A stretch of 56,737 bases of DNA from Chlorokybus atmophyticus (lineage: Eukaryota > Streptophyta > Chlorokybophyceae > Chlorokybales > Chlorokybaceae), in the NCBI GenBank assembly GCA_009103225.1, contig RHPI01001855.1, positions 1,308-58,044 of the forward strand, read 5' to 3'. Shown one piece after another: positions 12,001-21,244 of the stretch. Position 1 is the stretch's first letter. Every line of letters begins with the position of its first letter. The notes under the pieces were generated by a model that was given only the letters and a program-made list of their open reading frames with translations, did no database searches and was not told the origin of the DNA. The position numbers and the translations under genes are program-made.

Positions 12001-13249
12001 GAGTCGGCTCCGACCACTGCCAGGGCTGGCAGAGCTGTAGAGTGGGTTCTCGGGCATGCCGTTGCCGGTGTCGGGGTTGATGCGCAGCACGCAACCGTTG
12101 TACGACGGGTTCGAACCACCTGAGATGAGGTAAAGGTGAGCCCACATACACAACTAGTTGGTGATGTGAGTGCTAGTTACAAACCAACACTCACGGAAGC
12201 GGTATGATTGGGATCTGAGGGCGCCTCCCTGTGAAGTGGGCACAACCAAGTTCTGGCTTGGGGGGTCTTTGCACACGTTGGTGAAGCCGGGTGGGCCCAC
12301 CATGCCATAATCAACCGTCCACCACGCAGACCCATCACCTGTTTGTGTAAACACAACTACTGAGAACGAGTCTGATGAGGTCACATAGAGTGGCTTGTAT
12401 GAGAGGTGCATGCGCTCACCGTTTGGTACGAGGAGCGCTCCATACTGGTCGAATTGGATTGCGCCCGCTGAGTGAGAGCCCCACTCGAAACACATCTGCC
12501 CACCTGAGAGGATGACCTGCTCGCCCGAAGCGAGAGAGTACCTCTTGCCCACATTTATGCGCCATCGGGACAGGCGGCCGTACGCCACGCAGGAGCCTTG
12601 TGGAGGACACTGGCTTAGGTGGGTCCTAGCTGGGGAGGAGCAAAAGGACATCCCATGTCAGCCACATCGAAGACAACATGCGCACAGAACAAGCAAGGCA
12701 TGTGTGCTTGTATATGTATGGCAACAGGGAAACGGGATTACTTGGATCGTAGGTGTACAGTATGTAGAGGTATGGCCTCCCGTGCAAGAACTTGGGGTCT
12801 AAAGCCATCCCGAGCAGCCCGCGATCGTTCACGACGGAGACCTGCGGTTGGAAGTCCAGCAGCGTGTAGGGAGTAGACGCCCACGAGTCCAACACAAGCA
12901 CTGTGCCCTGCAACAGATAACATTCCACATCAACAACGGTGACCACGCAAGCATGGTAGAACCCTAGGCAATGCACACAACAAAGCAACACTGCAGAATG
13001 CTTGCAGGAACTTCTACCTACACAAACTATACAGCACACGTAACAGTACATCACACTCGCCTGTTTCTGTCCGACAATGATCTTGCCGTCTCCGACAAAC
13101 TTGACATTGGTTGGGCCGGGGATGTACGGCGAGATTTGGTCCAGCCGGAACCCAGCAACTCGCGTGTACGGTTGAGCGCGCGCCACAGAAAGGAGTAGAA
13201 GCAGCTGCAGCAGACAGGCTGCCGCAGCCGCATGCGCAGGCAACCCCAT
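9100..13249 (-). CDS. Secreted PQQ-sugar-dehydrogenase-like / PKD / malectin protein, copy 2
   Basis: Minus-strand paralogue of the gene at 3283-7227. Fourteen exons in transcript order: 13249-13061, 12907-12742, 12629-12420, 12338-12195, 12119-11872, 11751-11508, 11413-11328, 11264-10990, 10911-10647, 10426-10214, 10119-9969, 9833-9610, 9499-9349, 9233-9100. They sum to 2700 nt, 899 codons plus stop. Exons 1-7 and 9-11 match copy 1 in length base for base, which supports both models. The domain order is the same: signal peptide, sugar-dehydrogenase-like propeller, PKD, bacterial-type beta-rich region, malectin. Differences: intron 1 appears to use a GC donor (GCGAGT, 13060-13055), and the malectin exon is split by an extra intron (9348-9234) absent from copy 1. 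The two genes end towards each other, so they form an inverted duplicate pair. Both reading frames look intact. Substrate unknown. Confidence 0.88.
10507..10642. repeat. Long inverted duplication in intron 9 of copy 2
   Basis: Left arm 10507-10556 and right arm 10593-10642 are perfect 50-bp reverse complements around a 36-bp loop. The loop itself repeats part of the arm again. It occupies intron 9 (10427-10646), immediately beside the splice donor. The intron at the same position in copy 1 (5917-6005) is only 89 bp and has no such palindrome. Confidence 0.92.
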
Positions 13250-13389
13250 GGAAGAAAACTCTGCTCACAAAGTGTTGGATACATTCAATACAAGCGCATG
13301 CAACAGCAATCGCGGAACTGAAATTCTATGATGAGTAGCATTTGAGTACACCATGATCAATTGCTAACTGACTGCTGTTCATGGAGGTT

Positions 13390-13435
13390 CAGCATGCTGG
13401 CAGTGATGATGAACATCATCACTGCCAGCATGCTG
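13390..13435. repeat. Perfect 22-bp inverted duplication, 2-bp loop
   Basis: Arms 13390-13411 and 13414-13435 are exact reverse complements separated by AA. The site is 141 bp upstream of the start codon of the gene at 13249. No transposon ends or target duplication surround it. Confidence 0.92.
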
Positions 13436-14497
13436 CTAGCCAGAACAACTGCATCCAAGTAATGTGTGTGTGTGTATGCATGTCTGCTTGCCTACGGGGT
13501 TATGTGAGGGACGATGGTGTGGAGGCTTCAAAGCGGCCTCTTCAAGCCATGTGCAGCGCCGCCATATGTGCACCTCTTTTGTAGCAAACGATCTGGGCAA
13601 ATGTACTCACCTGCAAAAGACCTTTACATCACGTCACAATAAGCAATCATCATTGCATGCGAGCCAGCGCTACTGCCAGTGCCTCTGTGCAGTGCACTGG
13701 CATTAAATTAGAAATGCTGCTGGGAACAACGCTGTTGACAAGATAGCGTCGGCGAGAAACAGTGACTTTAACCTCATTCAACGATGGGCATCCGCAGGGT
13801 TGCGGGCATTGAACAGTTGCATGCATGACAGGGCTCCCCAATACATGTTGCCTGTAAGCAACGAACATGCAAGAGCAGCAGCGACGACTGGAGACAGCGG
13901 ACACCCATAACAACACCATTGACAGCGGATTTGTTGTTGCCGCACTGCGACTGCGATGACGAGCACAACGACACCAGCATGCATGAAGATAACTGAGACA
14001 CTCAAAGCACTGGCCTAGCCTGGAGTGCACCTGAGGCCCGGCACAACCGCAGTGATCTGATTACTCCAGTCCCACAAGAAGTCAGCCAAGCAGAGCTGTA
14101 ATCAACGTACAAAGACACAATGCTGTGCACCCTCGGCGCCGCCACCGCAGCTGCCGCCGAAGCTCATAAAGGCTGTTAAGACCTCCAGCCAGCGGACAGC
14201 CGCCCGCGGACTGGGGCAAAAAGCAAGAAATGAAAAAGTAAACTGGCCTGGTCTCTCATCATCGTCTGACAGCTGCGTGCCTGCCACGTGGAAACCTCAA
14301 GTGCGGCGGCGCTTCGGGCGACGCGGATTCCGTCGGCGCTAGTCTAGGCCTGATCTTCTATAGACCAATGACACCAACGGCACGTGCTGCAAGTCGGTAC
14401 CCAGTGACTACTGGTCACTAACCAGTACCAGTAGGCTACTGGTACTGATTGGTAACACCGTGCCACTGTCATAATGAATCATTGTGCATGGCGCAGC

Positions 14498-14501
14498 TTG
14501 T
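14498..14501. other. Candidate target-site duplication TTGT (left)
   Basis: Four bases directly outside the left inverted repeat, matched at 24603-24606. A 4-bp match can arise by chance about once in 256, so it is supportive but not decisive. Confidence 0.5.
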
Positions 14502-14523
14502 CAGTCGGAGAGCCCGAGCAGCT
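14502..14523 (+). repeat. Left terminal inverted repeat
   Basis: 22 bp beginning CAGTCGGAGAGC and ending GCAGCT. It is the exact reverse complement of 24581-24602. Confidence 0.9.
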
Positions 14524-15713
14524 GTTGTGTGGTAAGCATTACATCACAAATGTCTGTGGTTTAGCGCGTGTGTCGATGGCGACCGACGACGACCAGTCTG
14601 GTTGTGTCGATGTCGGCGGAGGCTGATCTGCCGTCTCCCGTCGAGGTCGACAAGTGTAGACGAATTTTGCAAAGACTATTCGTGTCGACGTCGGCATGTA
14701 TGTTTTGGGTTCAGCCCATGTTAGGGTTTCCTTTACCTTCCCGCCAGTATTTTCCCGCCGGCGCCATTTCTGCTCCTGCAAGTTGTCATCCTCAGGGGCT
14801 GGGCGGTTGCTGGCGGGTTGCTGGCGGGGCGCGGGGCGCGGGGTTGCTGGGGCGGCGAAGGCGGAGGAACAGGAGGTGGAGGAGGGCGGGGCGGGGTTGG
14901 TTGCTTGCGCTGCGTGTGCAGCACCGCGCAGGAGGCTGAGCGCAGCCGTCTTGGTAACGCGCTGTGAGGCCTGAGAGCGTGCGTGTGCTCACCGCAGTTG
15001 CAACGGCGTGCCCCAAGCCGTCTTCCCGTCATCAGTAAGACCTGTCTAGAGATGGGGTTAAGAAAGCTGAAAGGCGGCGGGAAGGTGGTTGAGCTGTATT
15101 GGAGTGTCGGCGGTGTGGGCGTTGTTGTTGTTTAGGGGCGGGGTGAGTGTTCTTGCGCCCTGCGCGCAGGCTCAGTGGTGAGGGTGATTGCCGCCGCCTT
15201 TGGGCCGCCTGTGGGTTTCTCTGACTTCTGTACCCGGCAGCTCATCAGGCTTCTGGCGTGGATTGTGTGCCAACAGCGCTCATTTTTAAGGTGAGGATGT
15301 CGCTGTCTGTGCGCTGCTGTTCTATTTTTTTGGGGTGAACGAGGCAATCTGTTGTTGATGATGTGGTCTCGTGGCTGCTTGTTGTGCTGATTATGCACAC
15401 ACGGGTGTCATGCTGTGCATGGTGTCATGGATGTCACGTTCCGAATCACTTGCATGTGACTGTGTGCACGGGTCTTTGCGTGTTGGTGCACTGTATTGTG
15501 CAGGCACAGGTGTTAACTCGCCGCTTGTTGTGCAAGGACTGCTGTGTTGCTGTATATCCTGAATAGGCTAACTGGTTTTGTATAAGTCGTTGCTGTTCTG
15601 CAACAGGTGTAATTGGCATTTTGTTGTTGTCCATTGGGTATTGCGCACACGTTTGCACGCATCCTTGCAACACAACCTGAGCATGTGCATCGTATAGTTG
15701 ACATGTGCGTTGT
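14524..15713. other. Left subterminal non-coding region of the TIR element
   Basis: 1.2 kb downstream of the methyltransferase stop codon. The outer 170 bp carry repeated GTCGATGTCG / GTCGACGTCGG words (14571-14580, 14603-14616, 14682-14694) that also occur inverted near the other end. The section from about 14800 to 15200 is GC-rich with runs of GGCGGGG. No convincing coding exon was found. It probably contains the 3' UTR of the methyltransferase gene. Confidence 0.5.
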
Positions 15714-17340
15714 TCACTTCCATGACAATGGTTCACTACTGACTGTGTATCCTAAGCATTGTAGCATTTTGCGTCTTAGGTATTCTGAATAAGCTGGGGG
15801 TATGCATTCTACAAGCGTACTCTCAGCTTGTATCCAGTTTATTCCTAGAGCCTTTCTCCACCCTGTTGTTTTCCCCCGTGATCCAGCCTGCCCATACACT
15901 GGGTACATCTGTGTTGCTTGTGCACTCTGTGGCTGACTGGCTGTTTGTGTCCGGTGCCCAGATAAGGTCCCAAGCCTCTTCTGTCTGTGGTCACACACTG
16001 CGTCTGCTACGAGCATAGGAGAGGTCTCGAACAGTCTGTGGTGAAAGGTGGGGAGTCCAAACATTGTCCCGCAAAGCGTCAGATTGCTCTCCATGTGACC
16101 TGCAGCTCCAGGTGTGTTTTCTAGGATGTAAGGCTTTCCGGCTCTGTGCAAGCGCATGCGCAGCTCGTGAAGTAGGGTGCTGTGGTTCCACTTACTGCCG
16201 TGTTCACGCCTTTGTGATTCTGGAATGCATCTTGTAAATGCCTGACAGGGTGGGCTTGCCCAAATGACTGCGTACTCGGATAGGTCAACATGGAGCGCGT
16301 CTCCGAGGATGAAGTTGAACGGGTATTCTGGCTGAGGCAGAATATCTACACCGGTCACGTCAAAGCCAGCATGGTACAGTCCCATGCTGGCGCCTCCTCC
16401 CTCACAGCACAGGTCCAGCAGTTTGGGTCTGTGTGGAGCCATCGTGTCTCTTGGGTGTGTGCGTGAGGAGCAGAGGCGTTGATGCACTCCACAATGGGAT
16501 GAAGGGCAGCGGTGGAGCTGCCTTTTTACAGGTAGGTACTCTATTACCACCGACTTGCATGCATAAATCGGTGCCTTTGTGGCTGAAGCGCACAACGATG
16601 TTGTGCTTCTCGATGTTCAGGTGTTGCACATCACCGTCGTCGAAGCGCACACTGTGTCTGCCTGCAATGGCTTAAGTGAGTTGTCGAGCTGCCATGCTGG
16701 CGCGTGCAAGCTAACTCAGTGCTCACCTTGGGTCTGGTTGTATCTGTAGATGTGGCCTGGGTACCACTGCTGGTCCTCCGTCCAGAATACCATGACGGAG
16801 CAGTCCAATAACCTGTCACCAGCGGCGTGGTAGCGCTGCCGATAGGATTCTATGTTGTCTTCTTCTGCCTGCATGATATCAACACTGAGACAGTGTTGCT
16901 CCCTGCAGGTGCATTTCACATGCACCCATTCTGGTCCTGAGCGACACTGACCTGGTTGTGGATGCTATACAAGGTTGTATCCTCATCCAGTATGTGAGCC
17001 CGCTTGTTGCCACGTCCACATCGTGGTAGCGTTGGCTGCATGACACGTGGTGTTCAGTACCATGAGCTTGTATGGTCCGCTGCAGGAGTTACAAGAGAGC
17101 TTGACACTTACTGGTGCTGCTGCGATGATGTCTGGGGGCGCTGGTATTCCTGGTCGCACGTAAGGCATGTATTTGAGAGCTCGCCCATGCCATTCAAAGG
17201 CTGCGTCGTTGCATTGTGTGCATGTGCATTTGTAGTTGGAAAATTCAGGTGTCTTGCATTGCAGCTTGCCTCTGCATCGGATGATGTGATCCCCTGCTGC
17301 GTAATGGTGCCAGCAAGCGGCTGTGAAATCAAACATATGC
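15714..17340 (-). CDS. Tudor-like domain plus cytosine-5 DNA methyltransferase
   Basis: The last exon encodes a compact cytosine-5 methyltransferase from an ATG at 16442 to a TGA at 15714 (242 codons if translated alone). Motif I is LLDLCCEGGGASMG, the catalytic motif IV is ASPPCQ, motif VI is YILENTPGA, the motif VIII-like segment is HHRLFET, and the C-terminal motif X-like segment is PPAYSEYLRRKM. The compact size and the YPF / ASPPCQ style recall phage-type enzymes rather than plant MET1 or CMT. Upstream exons on the same strand appear to belong to it. At 16925-16727 is a Tudor-like core (VMVFWTEDQQWYPGHIYRY), continued after an intron by RFDDGDVQHLN (about 16650-16615). Further upstream (about 17340-17000) is a Cys/His-rich exon with CxCxxC. 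The exon boundaries upstream of 16442 are not fully resolved. Likely role: methylating the element's own or host DNA, with a chromatin-reading or DNA-binding N-terminus. The active-site motifs look intact. Confidence 0.8.
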
Positions 17341-17680
17341 TTGTACTGACTGCATTCGCGCTCGTGGCAGGTGAGCCGCGAGCGCTGACCGTTGGTGACT
17401 ACCTAAGCAAGGCATACACTGCAGGTGAGAACTGGGCGTGCAGGCTGTGTTGATTGGTTCTGTGGTGGAGGTCTGGACATGGCGCTTGTGTGCCGCTGCA
17501 TGCTTCCGCCTCTTGCAGCCGCCTCTGTCCCTGTGAGCGCTGCCAACTGTCGATCACGCCCGCCAAGTCGTCATCAGGTTCGGACTGTGAACCCTAAATT
17601 TGCGAGCAAAACCCTAAAAGTGAGAGCACCCAGGGCGTTGATGTTGCAACTGTCTGAGTAGGTATCGTGCTGCATTGCCA

Positions 17681-20600
17681 CTACAGCTGTATGTCTGCTT
17701 CGTCCACAGCTTCAAGCCAGGCATGCAATTGAAAGTCGTGCTCTGGATCAGAGCTCTCGCTGTCGGCGTCGTCTTGGTCAGGCTCAGGGTTATCTGCTCT
17801 GTTAGCGTTTATGTCCAAGTGACTGTCGTCCTCATCACTGTCGTCTGCATCAGACTCGTCTGAAGTATGCGTGTCTTGCTGTGTCTCTGGCTGTGCTGCT
17901 TGTGAAGTTGGTAGATTCATGCAGGCAGTGCATCCGCAGCTTGGACCGCATGCGCTGCCGTTCTTGCGGCACTTGCAGCGCCGTGACTGACATTGATCCT
18001 TCTTGCACTTGCAGCCGTGCATCAACAGTTGCGCACGTGCTCTTGTGTCACGTATGTTGTCTTCGGTGTCCATCTGCGCCTTGTACAGGCCTTCAACCAG
18101 GGTGTAACCATACTCGTCCAATGGGGGTTGGTTGACATTGGCCTCGCACATCTGGGACCACATGCGTACCACCCACATGACGCGCTTGGCATGCAGCAAC
18201 AGTGCGGATGCTGGTGGCATTTCGTCCTTGTACTCCGCAGCCTTTTCCCAAATGCTCTGTTTAACTTCATGCAGCCATTTCTGGAGGCTGCTGTGGTCGT
18301 CCTTGGGTGCGGGTCCTCCATTCACCTCGATGAACACACTCTCTCCACTGTTGTGCGCAGGGAAGACATTTTTGTGCTTGCTGTAGTACGCACAGCCGAT
18401 GAGCCGCAGCAGCATGGTGGTGGCAGAATGCTCGTTCAGAACCTCCACCTTCGTGATGAAGTCGCACTCCCTGGTAAGCACATCAGCCCAAAAAAACTGT
18501 TTGCTGATGCCGGCAAAGTAGCTAGTAAAGTCACAGCCTGTGCCTGCAAAAAACAGCATAATAAATAGTGCCCTCTGTTGCGCAGGAATGAAGCGCAGCT
18601 GCGGGAATTGTCCAAGGTGTTGATACAGGCGGGTTAGGTCAACAAATGGAGGTCGGCTGCTGTGGTTGAGACTGGTGGCAAGCTGTATGTACACCTGCTT
18701 GCTGTGGGTACCCCATTGCTCAAGTGCTGCAAGTCCAATTATGGACACATCGGTGTCCGGAGAGTAAATGAGGACCTGGCGGTGCGAACATCGCTGTGCG
18801 TGCAGCCACATGCGAGAATCACTTTCGGCGTGGTTGCACTGAAACAGGTCAGTAACTGAAAGAGAGACTTCACCGTCATGGTTGGTAACCACCCTCGCCT
18901 TGTCACGCCACTGTGGTGCATCGCTGCCCCCTGCAATAACGAATGTCTGGCCTGGTCTCAGGTGCTGGGCGACCATTGGTGGCAAGAACTCTGTCATCAA
19001 CGAACACAAGCTGCGCTTCAGGCTACGGTCGGCCAGCAGATCACGCCATGAGCGCGGGACCTCAGAGTTGAGGGTGAGAGCCTGTCCACTGCGTGTTGCT
19101 GCACCATCTCTGCATTGTTGTAGGCTGGATTTAACTCCCGTGGCATGTGCAGGGTCATCAAAGATGACATGCATCTCCTTGACCGAGGGATTGTAGAGCC
19201 GAGGCAGAATGCAGCTGCGCAGTGTTTGCACCAGATAATCCTGCATGTTCTCAACGCCGCTACTCGGGCCTTTGCTGATCATGAACATTCCCTCGGCTAT
19301 CACCGTCTCCACGCCCAAAGGGTGCCGAAGCAACTGGACACCCTCACAGGAGGCACACAGGTCAGTAAGAAATTTGGCTTTGTCTCCCTTGCGCATGCTG
19401 CCATCCTCTGCAAACATAGCTAGTGGAATCTCTTGATACTGAGCCATGCATGTTTCCTGAGTGGCATTGCTTTTGCAGAGCTTCTTCAGGATGAGGGTCT
19501 TGGTCTTTGTCATGCGTGCAAGCACCTGGGTTGACCTCTGCACCTGTTTCTTTACTTGCATTGTCTTCAGACCAAACCTCCGGCCCACATTGGTAGCTGT
19601 CATCTCCTTGCAGTGCGTAACCTTGGCATATAACAGGAACTGGTCGGGGCCAATGTCGTAGTGACGCGCCAAGTCTTGAGCAACTGCTGGGTTGGCTTCT
19701 CTGGCTGTGATCAAGTGCACGAGCTGCTCTCCATGCGTCGTGCCGAGGATGTCTGCATTAGTCCGGATGCTCACCATTGCTCTGACATTGCAGCCCGTCC
19801 TGTCGCTGGCCACCACCAAAGGCGGTGTCACTTGCGCTTCGGGATCTTTGCTTAGTGGACTCAGCAAGGCCAGCACTCTCTTGACAACAAGCGCACGATA
19901 CGGCAGGTATAGTGCCTTGCGCATCATGTAGTCTGCTGTTGGCCGACATAGAGTAGACTTCAGGTCCTTATTAATGAGAGTCTCGTGTGCTTCATCACCA
20001 GCAATACTGCAACACTGTTTGCCTGTAATACTAATAGTGAAGGCCCTGGCATGCAGGTGCTCCAGCACGTCTTCCGGCCATGATAGGATGTCAGCCAAGT
20101 GCTGCGTAATGAGGCGTTGATAATGCGGACGATCCCACGCAAACGCCAACGGTCCCAGCGCCTTGTACGAGGCAACGCGCAGCCTCCAGTTGCTGCTGCG
20201 GATGGCAAAATAGAGGCCCAGGTATGCAGCTGCATCACGGGTGGTGTAGTGCCACCACAAGGCCCATGTCGCGTCAGTGTGCGCGCGTCGTCGCCCATAG
20301 TCCATGAACTCCATATAGTGGCGCTCGTCCAGCACCGGCATATCTTCGAGGCTTGGCACGAGTACTCTCGCCCAAATGTCCGGGCAATCCTTATGGAAGC
20401 ACATCAACTGATAGCGGTAAATGGCTTCCCAAGTCTGCACCAGGTACGCATGCATTCTCTTCCAGTTGCTGCCTTCAGCAATCATGTTGCGTGCTGTCGA
20501 TGCTGGTATCCCTGCTGCAATTGCCATGGCGTCTAACCCCGCATCCCAATACACCTTGAAGATGACAGGCAGCAGGTTGTACAAGGCATGCCAGTCCCCG

Positions 20601-21127
20601 GGAATTGGCAACACCGAATCCCAGTATCCAGGTTCGGTGTTTTTCAAATGTATCATCAAGCTGAATGTCTTTTGGTCTCCAACCACAACAATCTTGTGCT
20701 GACTTGCATCAACCCCAAGCCTTTGTCTCAGCTCGAGCAGGGCCAGCTTCAAATTATCTGGCTTATCTGGATTGTAAGGTAGTAATGGCATGTATAGGAC
20801 TCTGCTGGGCGGCCTCTCATCAGTTGGGCACAAGTTGGCCACCACATTCTTCAGGGAGTTGATGTCATAGCATGGGATCTCTGCGCGCTTGATGACAGTG
20901 TTGTGCAACACCTTCTTGAAGTGATCACTCGCTGCCCGCTGATGCTCTTGCAACTCAATGATGGTTTCTGATGCTGGTGGGTACACATACTGGCGCTGTC
21001 CTGGAGGTGGTAGTTGCAATGTTGATGGGTCCGGCGTCTCCATGCGGGCTTCACGACACGTGCGCGCTCTGACTGCAGGTACTGGCTCTTCCGCAATACT
21101 TGTTGTGGCAATGGGAGCTGGTACCAC
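17681..21127 (-). CDS. Large FEN1/XPG-like nuclease with C-terminal CXC zinc domain (transposon protein)
   Basis: An uninterrupted reading frame of 1148 codons. The 5' end of the frame has no ATG, a splice acceptor (CACAAG at about 21133-21128) precedes it, and the first Met is residue 29, so it is probably the last exon of the gene whose upstream exons lie at 21245-24231. Residues about 145-200 hold VVVGDQ and PIPGDWHALYNLL, which recall a conserved N-terminal region of uncharacterised multi-copy animal proteins. Residues about 600-880 read as a split FEN1/XPG fold: VIFDD at 653-657, ESD at 768-770, SPDTD at 789-793, and GTGCDFTSYFAGISK at 862-876, supplying the expected acidic residues. Residues 1038-1071 are a Tesmin/TSO1-type CXC zinc domain with CxCxxxxC spacing. 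The tail (1088-1130) is very acidic. Inferred role: DNA cleavage or processing in mobility of the element. It could instead be a domesticated nuclease. Confidence 0.75.
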   Translation of the reverse strand: MVPAPIATTSIAEEPVPAVRARTCREARMETPDPSTLQLPPPGQRQYVYPPASETIIELQEHQRAASDHFKKVLHNTVIKRAEIPCYDINSLKNVVANLCPTDERPPSRVLYMPLLPYNPDKPDNLKLALLELRQRLGVDASQHKIVVVGDQKTFSLMIHLKNTEPGYWDSVLPIPGDWHALYNLLPVIFKVYWDAGLDAMAIAAGIPASTARNMIAEGSNWKRMHAYLVQTWEAIYRYQLMCFHKDCPDIWARVLVPSLEDMPVLDERHYMEFMDYGRRRAHTDATWALWWHYTTRDAAAYLGLYFAIRSSNWRLRVASYKALGPLAFAWDRPHYQRLITQHLADILSWPEDVLEHLHARAFTISITGKQCCSIAGDEAHETLINKDLKSTLCRPTADYMMRKALYLPYRALVVKRVLALLSPLSKDPEAQVTPPLVVASDRTGCNVRAMVSIRTNADILGTTHGEQLVHLITAREANPAVAQDLARHYDIGPDQFLLYAKVTHCKEMTATNVGRRFGLKTMQVKKQVQRSTQVLARMTKTKTLILKKLCKSNATQETCMAQYQEIPLAMFAEDGSMRKGDKAKFLTDLCASCEGVQLLRHPLGVETVIAEGMFMISKGPSSGVENMQDYLVQTLRSCILPRLYNPSVKEMHVIFDDPAHATGVKSSLQQCRDGAATRSGQALTLNSEVPRSWRDLLADRSLKRSLCSLMTEFLPPMVAQHLRPGQTFVIAGGSDAPQWRDKARVVTNHDGEVSLSVTDLFQCNHAESDSRMWLHAQRCSHRQVLIYSPDTDVSIIGLAALEQWGTHSKQVYIQLATSLNHSSRPPFVDLTRLYQHLGQFPQLRFIPAQQRALFIMLFFAGTGCDFTSYFAGISKQFFWADVLTRECDFITKVEVLNEHSATTMLLRLIGCAYYSKHKNVFPAHNSGESVFIEVNGGPAPKDDHSSLQKWLHEVKQSIWEKAAEYKDEMPPASALLLHAKRVMWVVRMWSQMCEANVNQPPLDEYGYTLVEGLYKAQMDTEDNIRDTRARAQLLMHGCKCKKDQCQSRRCKCRKNGSACGPSCGCTACMNLPTSQAAQPETQQDTHTSDESDADDSDEDDSHLDINANRADNPEPDQDDADSESSDPEHDFQLHAWLEAVDEADIQL

Positions 21128-21244
21128 AACTTGTGTAGTTGTACAATGCAGATCTTTGTCAACACCACCGTTAAATCTGATCTGCCCACAGGACCTGAAG
21201 TCCCAGTTGTCGAGGCTTGCAATGATAAACTCACTTGTGCCTGC

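Larger units (their letters stand above)
13250..14501. other. Intergenic DNA, no gene seen
   Basis: This region should hold the promoter of the minus-strand gene that starts at 13249. The plus strand has only short open frames without recognisable content. It contains a perfect palindrome (13390-13435) and a loosely palindromic stretch of ACTGGT/ACCAGT words at about 14395-14455, just outside the left end of the large inverted-repeat element. Confidence 0.5.

Noticed and set aside
17681-21127. KDZ-type transposase identity, suggested by the cysteine-rich end and the link with DNA modification
   Set aside because: I could not find the KDZ core motifs. The acidic motifs fit a FEN1/XPG fold better, and the cysteine part is a Tesmin/TSO1-type CXC.
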